NCBI GenBank assembly: GCA_903896915.1
Contig: CAITZN010000486.1
Coordinates: 1-11,215 of the forward strand
Source of the DNA: an uncultured bacterium
GTDB lineage: Bacteria; Desulfobacterota; Desulfobulbia; Desulfobulbales; Desulfobulbaceae
Reading direction: 5' to 3'
Length of the DNA stretch: 11,215 nt
Shown: piece after piece, positions 6,482-11,215 of the stretch
Position numbering within the stretch: the first letter of the stretch is position 1
How the letters are laid out: each line of letters starts with the position of its first letter
The notes under the pieces: model-generated
Told to the model about the DNA's origin: nothing
What the model saw: only the letters and a program-made list of their open reading frames with translations
Database searches by the model: none
Made by a program: the position numbers and the translations under genes

Positions 6482-7144
6482 CTATTTCCAATGACTTCGA
6501 CCCAACCGTGTTCTCTGGATAACACCTGTAAACAACGCTAATCCAGCAAAAATAACGATTAATAGGGATCTTGGCAAAATATGCGTAAAAGACTCGCTCA
6601 CGAAAAAAACATGGATGAACACGAGCACAAGGGCAAAATATCCCAATGGTCTATGCACCATTCTCCATGTGGCGTAGTCCAGTCGCAGCAATGATCTGCA
6701 ATGAGATGAAACGACCGTTATAAGGATCATCAGGAAAAGGAGTTCTCCGATCATCTCAGGCAAGTATTTTTTCCCAATCGGCAGATTATTCATCCCTTCA
6801 GGGGCCAACACCAGGACCACATGAATCAATGCCGTACAGGCGACAAGCACCCCGTTTATCCTATGCCAACGCATCAAATGTGCACTGCCAAAAAGATTTT
6901 CAATAAACGAGACCCGCTGAGCTACAATAATTTGCAACATCAACAAAACAAGCGTCAACATACCAGCTAGCTGCCCGGCCCGGAGTAGAATCTTGTCGGG
7001 TCCCACTTTGTACCAAAGCGTCTGGGTCTCGTAATAAAAAGGCACGGCTAACGCTCCACCCAATAGTAGCGCTATACCGAGCATGATCAACGATCTGTAG
7101 CCGTTGGCCGTGAACAGAGATGACCTCTTTGCAGAATTATTCAT
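6482..7144 (-). CDS. Ferric-reductase-like b-type heme membrane protein
   Basis: The protein has about six membrane helices and no soluble domain. Numbered from ATG 7144 it is 220 residues. Two histidine pairs stand out, each with 13 intervening residues: H94 with H108 in one helix region (WHRINGVLVACTALIH) and H164 with H178 in another (VHRPLGYFALVLVFIH). This is the bis-heme ligand pattern of the ferric reductase/NADPH oxidase transmembrane family (also MsrQ-like proteins). The FAD/NAD(P)H domain of true ferric reductases is absent, so it must exchange electrons with another partner or with the quinone pool. A TTG six bases upstream is an alternative start. Neither start has a clear Shine-Dalgarno site, and the predicted promoter places the transcript start only about 18 bases ahead of the ATG. 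It is followed by the YceI gene, probably in the same transcript. Confidence 0.85.
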   Translation of the reverse strand: MNNSAKRSSLFTANGYRSLIMLGIALLLGGALAVPFYYETQTLWYKVGPDKILLRAGQLAGMLTLVLLMLQIIVAQRVSFIENLFGSAHLMRWHRINGVLVACTALIHVVLVLAPEGMNNLPIGKKYLPEMIGELLFLMILITVVSSHCRSLLRLDYATWRMVHRPLGYFALVLVFIHVFFVSESFTHILPRSLLIVIFAGLALFTGVIQRTRLGRSHWK

Positions 7145-7152
7145 TAACAACG

Positions 7153-7170
7153 CTGGTTAGACGCAACCAG
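7153..7170. promoter_or_regulatory. Inverted repeat operator candidate at the heme membrane protein promoter
   Basis: CTGGTTAGACGCAACCAG has perfect 6-bp arms (CTGGTT/AACCAG) around six bases. It directly abuts a TATACT hexamer (minus strand 7174-7169, five of six -10 consensus bases) and ends eight bases before ATG 7144. It therefore covers the likely transcription start, a standard repressor position. A good -35 hexamer is missing. The arms and the -10 match are seen directly; the operator role is inference. Confidence 0.45.
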
Positions 7171-7232
7171 TATACATTCGAATTGATTGAAAATGTTCGG
7201 CACCCCTTATTCCTCATAGAATTAGCAACCCT

Positions 7233-8324
7233 TCAATGCCGCCCCCAATAGCTTCCCTGCCAGTTGTCAACCCAGTGCTCATCAGCGATCCAGGGTGGCA
7301 GACTCACCTGAAAGTGGATGGCGAGTGAGTTGATATACGGCTCGTATTGGAGACGTAGTTCTCGTAGTTTACGTTCAACAGCATCACCCTCATGCAATTT
7401 CTGTCCTTTACTGGCCAGAAGGAGACGAAGTTCCATTAGTCTTTCCGGCGGCAATCGATCAGGGTATGTCTCAACGGGACCACTTATAAAGACACGAGAG
7501 AGGTCGACAACAGCGTGACGGGCCATGGCAAAAGTGAGTTCCGCCTGACGCTCGCAGGCCCCTTCTAATCCAGCCACAATCATTGCACAAGCATCTAGAA
7601 TCGCGGTCAAAGCTGCCAGCCACGATTGATTGTCATGCTGAGAACGGAAATAGGCAAGGACGGGATAGGAAAGATGCCCTTCCAATAACTCTGCCGACCA
7701 GTACTCCCATTCATGCAGGAGCTGCCGCAGTGCCTCTTTGCCCTCTTTGTGGCCATGCCGACAAAGCAATTCCGAAGCCGTTGGAGGTGAACCGGCGCGA
7801 GCGTCGAGGAGCGAGATTCTCACCTCGCGGCTCGCGAAGGATTGGTTGAGGGCTGGCAGATAGCCGATAACCAGAGCAAGAAAGGCGAATCCCATACCTG
7901 ATTCGACCACCACCAGCAAGCGAGCCAAAGAGGTGCGAGGGAGAGTATCTCCAAGACCAAGGGTGAAAAACGTAGAACCACTGAGATAGAAAGCGTTGAA
8001 TAAACCGACATTACCGTCTGTGGTCAGCACAGCTGAGCCAAGAGCCCAGTGAATGAGGGAATAACCACTGATGAGAACGACAGCCCAAACGCTCAGAAGC
8101 ACCAGGAGCGACAGAGGGCCAAAATAGCTCAGCCATGTTTCCCGCTGCCGCAGGGGAACCAGGGAATTGACCATCTTCACCCAGGGACGCCAACTGTTAC
8201 GGTAGAAATAACGGGTGAGTCGATAGCGGCGAGTCACCCGGCGTGGCAGGATGATGGTCTCAAATCCCTCCCAAAGAACCACTACAATCAAAGTGATGCC
8301 AATTATGATAGCGACGATCTCCAA
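7233..8324 (-). CDS. K+ channel-like (Ion_trans_2) membrane protein with a C-terminal helical domain
   Basis: This 363-residue protein has a membrane segment at about 3-23, a basic stretch (RRVTRRYRLTR), a second segment (about 68-92), a pore helix and filter (about 110-126), and a third segment (about 132-156). The filter reads TLGLGD (121-126), recognisable as the K+ channel signature TxGxGD but with Leu where Tyr or Phe is usual. The rest (about 165-363) is a soluble, mostly helical region rich in Glu, Leu and Arg. It has no glycine-rich Rossmann motif, so it is not an RCK/TrkA-N gating domain. TTG 8324 is the start because GGAGG (8334-8330) lies five bases upstream. It appears to be a single-gene unit between the MFS transporter and the heme membrane protein, with its own candidate promoter. 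Confidence 0.8.
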   Translation of the reverse strand: MEIVAIIIGITLIVVVLWEGFETIILPRRVTRRYRLTRYFYRNSWRPWVKMVNSLVPLRQRETWLSYFGPLSLLVLLSVWAVVLISGYSLIHWALGSAVLTTDGNVGLFNAFYLSGSTFFTLGLGDTLPRTSLARLLVVVESGMGFAFLALVIGYLPALNQSFASREVRISLLDARAGSPPTASELLCRHGHKEGKEALRQLLHEWEYWSAELLEGHLSYPVLAYFRSQHDNQSWLAALTAILDACAMIVAGLEGACERQAELTFAMARHAVVDLSRVFISGPVETYPDRLPPERLMELRLLLASKGQKLHEGDAVERKLRELRLQYEPYINSLAIHFQVSLPPWIADEHWVDNWQGSYWGRH

Positions 8325-8329
8325 GCGGG

Positions 8330-8334
8330 CCTCC
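8330..8334 (-). promoter_or_regulatory. Shine-Dalgarno site that supports the TTG start of the channel gene
   Basis: GGAGG on the minus strand is five bases ahead of TTG 8324. This makes the unusual TTG start credible, and the first membrane helix begins right after it. Confidence 0.7.
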
Positions 8335-8341
8335 GTTGGGC

Positions 8342-8370
8342 AATATGGAATTTCAAAGTCGGTAGGTCAA
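8342..8370 (-). promoter_or_regulatory. Candidate sigma70 promoter of the channel gene
   Basis: TTGACC (8370-8365) and CATATT (8347-8342) are separated by 17 bases on the minus strand. The predicted start at about 8335 would leave only about 11 leader bases with the Shine-Dalgarno at the very 5' end, which is tight and lowers confidence. Confidence 0.35.
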
Positions 8371-8469
8371 GTAACAAACGGGGAGAGGATGTGGTCAGCA
8401 AATCGTAGAGATCTCGTTTTGTCTCTCATCAAGATGCTTCAGTCATTCACATATTTATATATTAAAATA

Positions 8470-9717
8470 CTAACTGTCGATGATGCCAATTGAAATTCCC
8501 TTGGCAGGATTTACGACTAAAAAAAATCCAGCAGCACCCACAGCTATAACTGCGGCAATTGTCAGAAATTGGTCGTATCCGCCGAAATCGATGACCCAAG
8601 ACCCGAAAAAGGATCCCATAAAAGAACCCAAGTGGAGAACAAGCATCATCATATTTGCATTATACCCACGAAACTGTGGCCTTGTATTGAGATACATCAA
8701 CGAGTTTAACGGTGGGACGCACAACCCCATCCCCAAGCCGAACAGCACCGCAATCGGCAGCATCCACGTCTGATTCGGCATGACCCGTAAAAGGACAAAC
8801 CCTGCCCCTGTTAATACTAACGCTATGGCTACCAAGGAAACCTTCGAAAAAATATCGAAAATGCGACCGACAAGCAGACGAATGGCAATCATGACCCCCA
8901 TCTGAGTGGTGAAAAAGAAGCCGGGGTTTTTCATTCCTTTTTCGACTGCAAACCCTTCAAATAAATAAAAAAGCGATGAAAAAATAATAAAATAAATACC
9001 GTTTACAAGCAGTATAGCGAGGATGGGTTTGCTTAAGAGATTTTTCCGTTCAGCATGTTTACAGAGTACTCCCTCCCGTTTTTTTTCCTGATCCAAAAAC
9101 CGATTTCGTACCCGAGTGCGCAGGCTCACCACCAAAAAGGCAGCAGGCAAAAGCAGACAAGCTGTCAGCATATATATTATTGTTGGTTTATGTATCAGTG
9201 GCATCAGCACTTCAGAGACTGCAGGCATAATTGAATAGGGTAACAGCAAGGCAACCGAGTAGAGACTGAATGCCAACCCAGATTTCTTCTGTGGGATTAT
9301 GGCAACCAGCATGACCATGCAAGATGCCATAACCAGAAACATCCCCATTCCGTTGATTATTCTGACAATGACCAGTGCCCAGAATTGTTCTGCATAAAGG
9401 TACGACACGCCACAGCCAACGACCAGCATAATGCCTGCCGACATACAGTTTATGGTCTTGTCGAGACGAATAAACTGGCTTGTGGTCACATACAATACCA
9501 TTGCCGAAAGTGAATAGAGGCCGATTATAAACCCCGCCTCTTTTCCTGAAAGCCCGATGCCTTGCAGATACAGGTGGAAGTTATAAAAGACGGACACATT
9601 GCAAACAGCAGCAAATGTAATGAAACACAGCGATAAAAATTCAAATGTTAATAAATTATCTTTAGGCACCATTGAGGCTTCAGTTCTAAGCAAAAAATTG
9701 ACGAGGTATTTCCACAC
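8470..9717 (-). CDS. Major facilitator superfamily transporter
   Basis: This 415-residue protein is nearly all hydrophobic helices, consistent with 12 membrane segments in two halves. They are joined by a charged cytoplasmic loop at about 199-224 (RTRVRNRFLDQEKKREG). After the loop, the segment IRLLVGRIFDIFSK carries a GRxxD pattern like the conserved MFS loop motif A. Size and layout fit an efflux or uptake MFS protein; the substrate cannot be told. The start is uncertain: GTG 9717 lies five bases after the PPC gene stop with AAGGG (9724-9720) overlapping that stop, which suggests translational coupling, but ATG 9672 (residue 16) is also possible. The gene probably forms an operon with the upstream PPC-domain gene. 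Confidence 0.88.
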   Translation of the reverse strand: MWKYLVNFLLRTEASMVPKDNLLTFEFLSLCFITFAAVCNVSVFYNFHLYLQGIGLSGKEAGFIIGLYSLSAMVLYVTTSQFIRLDKTINCMSAGIMLVVGCGVSYLYAEQFWALVIVRIINGMGMFLVMASCMVMLVAIIPQKKSGLAFSLYSVALLLPYSIMPAVSEVLMPLIHKPTIIYMLTACLLLPAAFLVVSLRTRVRNRFLDQEKKREGVLCKHAERKNLLSKPILAILLVNGIYFIIFSSLFYLFEGFAVEKGMKNPGFFFTTQMGVMIAIRLLVGRIFDIFSKVSLVAIALVLTGAGFVLLRVMPNQTWMLPIAVLFGLGMGLCVPPLNSLMYLNTRPQFRGYNANMMMLVLHLGSFMGSFFGSWVIDFGGYDQFLTIAAVIAVGAAGFFLVVNPAKGISIGIIDS

Positions 9718-9722
9718 ATCCC

Positions 9723-10166
9723 TTATGGTCGCAGCAGCGTCAACCCCAATGGCTCTTCTACTACCCTTTTCGCTGTGGTTCCAACCAGTTCATGAATAAT
9801 CACCTCCATGATGTGCCATACTTTGACCCCGTCGCGAATGCACCCTGTGACGGATTTCCCGGCCCTGCCGCATGCCATGTGCATATGCAGGAGAGGAGTG
9901 CCCTCCTCATCGCGAAAGAGGGTTCCGACACCGGCAACTTCATGAACGTTTTCCAGCTCAAACTTCATCGGTTCCAGGGGTAAACCCCGGTCTTTCCTTG
10001 GCCCGACCACCAGCCTGCTGCCATCATCAGCACCTCCGACAATAATGAGAGAAGCGGCTAAAATGTTCTGATCAATTGCGAACTGCTCAATAATTTCGTG
10101 GACGATCTCGCCATCTTCTAACCGAAGGACAAAAACTCTGCCTTGCCGTGCTTCTGAAAAATTCAT
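9723..10166 (-). CDS. PPC-domain (DUF296) protein
   Basis: This 147-residue protein is a single PPC domain, the plant-and-prokaryote-conserved fold also found attached to AT-hooks in plant proteins. It shows the opening RVFVLRLEDGEIVHEIIEQF, the SLIIVGGADD stretch (39-48) and an HMHMACGR segment with H94 and H96 as likely metal ligands, followed by the usual VWHIMEVIIHEL strand-helix. There is no AT-hook. ATG 10166 is preferred because a near-perfect GGAGGTGA (10178-10171) precedes it by four bases; an in-frame TTG at 10190 is unlikely. The biochemical role of stand-alone bacterial PPC proteins is poorly defined. Its tight linkage to the MFS gene suggests a shared function, perhaps sensing or handling the transported compound; that is inference. 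Confidence 0.9.
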   Translation of the reverse strand: MNFSEARQGRVFVLRLEDGEIVHEIIEQFAIDQNILAASLIIVGGADDGSRLVVGPRKDRGLPLEPMKFELENVHEVAGVGTLFRDEEGTPLLHMHMACGRAGKSVTGCIRDGVKVWHIMEVIIHELVGTTAKRVVEEPLGLTLLRP

Positions 10167-10170
10167 TGCA

Positions 10171-10178
10171 TCACCTCC
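10171..10178 (-). promoter_or_regulatory. Shine-Dalgarno GGAGGTGA that sets the PPC gene start
   Basis: The eight bases match the 16S anti-Shine-Dalgarno without mismatch and end four bases before ATG 10166. They exclude the in-frame TTG upstream as the main start. Confidence 0.8.
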
Positions 10179-10260
10179 TGACACTCTCAATTTACATAAA
10201 GTTTACTGCCCACTACCTGTTGAACTTGGGACTTAAACGGACAGTCCACTTTGAGCCGAC

Positions 10261-11215
10261 TTAACGAGACGGGCGTTTTGCTTCCCGAAACCATTCGCGC
10301 ACCGCAGTCATTTGTTTGATCTGCGCGGCAGGCGCATGTCGACGACAACTCGCATATTCCGCTGTACCGACTTCCGCCCCCCAGCGAACCTCAACACAAT
10401 CATTGGGGTTATAACTCATCTCGAAAGCAGATTTACGTGCTAATATTTCTGCAACTGACAGTTCCCAAGGCTCACCATTGCTGCGGATATACTGAATTTT
10501 CTTCTCTGTAATCAGATGGTCATGCAACTGCTCTATCTCGGACATAACTTGCCGGGCGGATGTGGCGGTCAAATTAAACAACTCCGGATAACTCAAGACT
10601 TTCTCTGGGAATTTAAGCAAAACATTTATCGCAATCAACAAACGCATGTCCCGTGATGGCGTGGAAAAATCTTCCCAGGGGCCGACAGTTTCAAAAATAG
10701 CCGCTCCATTGGGCATGGTAATGGTGGAACCGCCTTTGCGAAAATAAGCTTCGCCGTTTGCAATCGACTGTACGCGCGTTTCCAACTGTTCCACTAAAGC
10801 GGTTAAGGTAGCCTCGTACGCTTGTTTCGCGTTCAATCCGTCAGGATTAATGAGTTGATACAGTTGCGCGTAGAACTCATCAGGTGTTAATCCTGCCTGC
10901 TCAATAGAATAATTCGGCAATTCGGCATTGCTCAACAGGCGGTTATTAGCAACGGGTCGAAACGCTTTGAAACCTGGGCCGGCACTGGCAATATTGGCAA
11001 ATAAAAACGTCCCCTCCCAAAATCTTTTTCGAGCAATAGAGTTATCCGGCTGAGCATCGACCGCAAATAAAATCCCGGGGCTATCTGGAGTCTGGTCGAC
11101 CCATTTTGTGAGCACGAGCACATGTCCGTAAGGATCGGCATAAATCGTTCCAGGCCACAAAATCTCACGTTTCAAGGACAAGGGATAAAAGTCGGTCTCC
11201 TGAGCGGCAAGGGCC
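10261..11215 (-). CDS. Protein of unknown function, C-terminal 317 residues (runs off right edge)
   Basis: The frame is open from the right edge to TAA at 10261. A TTG at 11181 exists, but the coding pattern continues upstream of it (ALAAQETDFYPLSLKREILW), so the gene starts beyond the window. I do not recognise the family. The visible part begins with a beta-rich stretch, IYADPYGHVLVLTKW, in which the GHVLVL strand resembles the histidine strand of NlpC/P60- or CHAP-like papain-fold enzymes. This is a weak hint, and the matching Cys would be off-window. Next come FLFANIASAGPGFKAFRP, an ATLTALVEQLETRV helix, and a long charged helical tail with two Cys (one in NDCVEVRWG, one in ASCRRH). There is no membrane segment in the visible part. 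It ends 94 bp before the PPC ATG with no clear terminator between. Confidence 0.7.
   Translation of the reverse strand, partial: ALAAQETDFYPLSLKREILWPGTIYADPYGHVLVLTKWVDQTPDSPGILFAVDAQPDNSIARKRFWEGTFLFANIASAGPGFKAFRPVANNRLLSNAELPNYSIEQAGLTPDEFYAQLYQLINPDGLNAKQAYEATLTALVEQLETRVQSIANGEAYFRKGGSTITMPNGAAIFETVGPWEDFSTPSRDMRLLIAINVLLKFPEKVLSYPELFNLTATSARQVMSEIEQLHDHLITEKKIQYIRSNGEPWELSVAEILARKSAFEMSYNPNDCVEVRWGAEVGTAEYASCRRHAPAAQIKQMTAVREWFREAKRPSR

Noticed and set aside
7175..7232. Terminator after the channel gene (CGGCA ... TGCCG)
   Set aside because: Only a 5-bp outer stem with a very large loop, and a poor T-run.
10191..10260. Insertion-sequence end or transposon scar (GGACT ... AGTCC repeats)
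   Set aside because: Only 5-bp arms, no second copy in the window, no transposase and no target duplication.
1..11215. Defence island, CRISPR array, prophage or secretion cluster
   Set aside because: No repeat-spacer array, integrase, nuclease, toxin-antitoxin pair or structural phage gene was seen; the genes are ordinary sensory, transport and redox functions.

Overview
This 11.2 kb window reads as ordinary bacterial chromosome, with every credible gene on the minus strand. The organism looks like a motile, environmental Gram-negative bacterium. The evidence is a chemoreceptor, a large hybrid sensor kinase with an extracytoplasmic sensor domain, a periplasmic YceI protein with a signal peptide, strong Shine-Dalgarno sites and mid-range GC. 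The style of the genes (HDFNN-type PAS hybrid kinase, small periplasmic Cys protein, YceI beside a b-heme membrane protein) would fit Desulfuromonadia or a related Desulfobacterota group. That placement is a weak inference from protein style; no marker gene is present.

Layout in transcription order, from right to left. (1) A gene of unknown function enters from the right edge and ends at 10261. (2) A PPC/DUF296-domain gene (10166-9723) and an MFS transporter (9717-8470) are 5 bp apart and probably form an operon. (3) A two-pore-helix-type K+ channel-like protein starts at TTG 8324 behind a clear GGAGG site. (4) A redox pair follows: a ferric-reductase-like b-heme membrane protein (7144-6482) with a promoter and inverted repeat at its start, then a secreted YceI protein (6363-5767). 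(5) A small secreted Cys-containing protein (5565-5215) has a signal peptide that appears detached from its natural ATG by one base in an A6 tract. (6) A SAM-dependent O-methyltransferase follows 47 bp later (5167-4184). (7) A 967-aa hybrid histidine kinase (3960-1057) has a good sigma70-type promoter. (8) A 400-bp gap carries an elaborate inverted-repeat structure, followed by the N-terminal third of a methyl-accepting chemotaxis protein (655 to the left edge).

How the genes may work together is inference. The heme protein and YceI resemble the membrane-heme/periplasmic-lipocalin pairing seen for yceJ-yceI. The kinase and chemoreceptor are neighbouring envelope sensors but appear to be transcribed separately. 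No response regulator lies beside the kinase. I found no mobile element, CRISPR array, tRNA or rRNA, and no defence system. The most notable non-coding element is the structured leader upstream of the chemoreceptor at about 719-805. It has aptamer-like internal loops and two downstream sequences that could compete for its apical stem. The most notable coding anomaly is the possible one-base frameshift in the small secreted protein.
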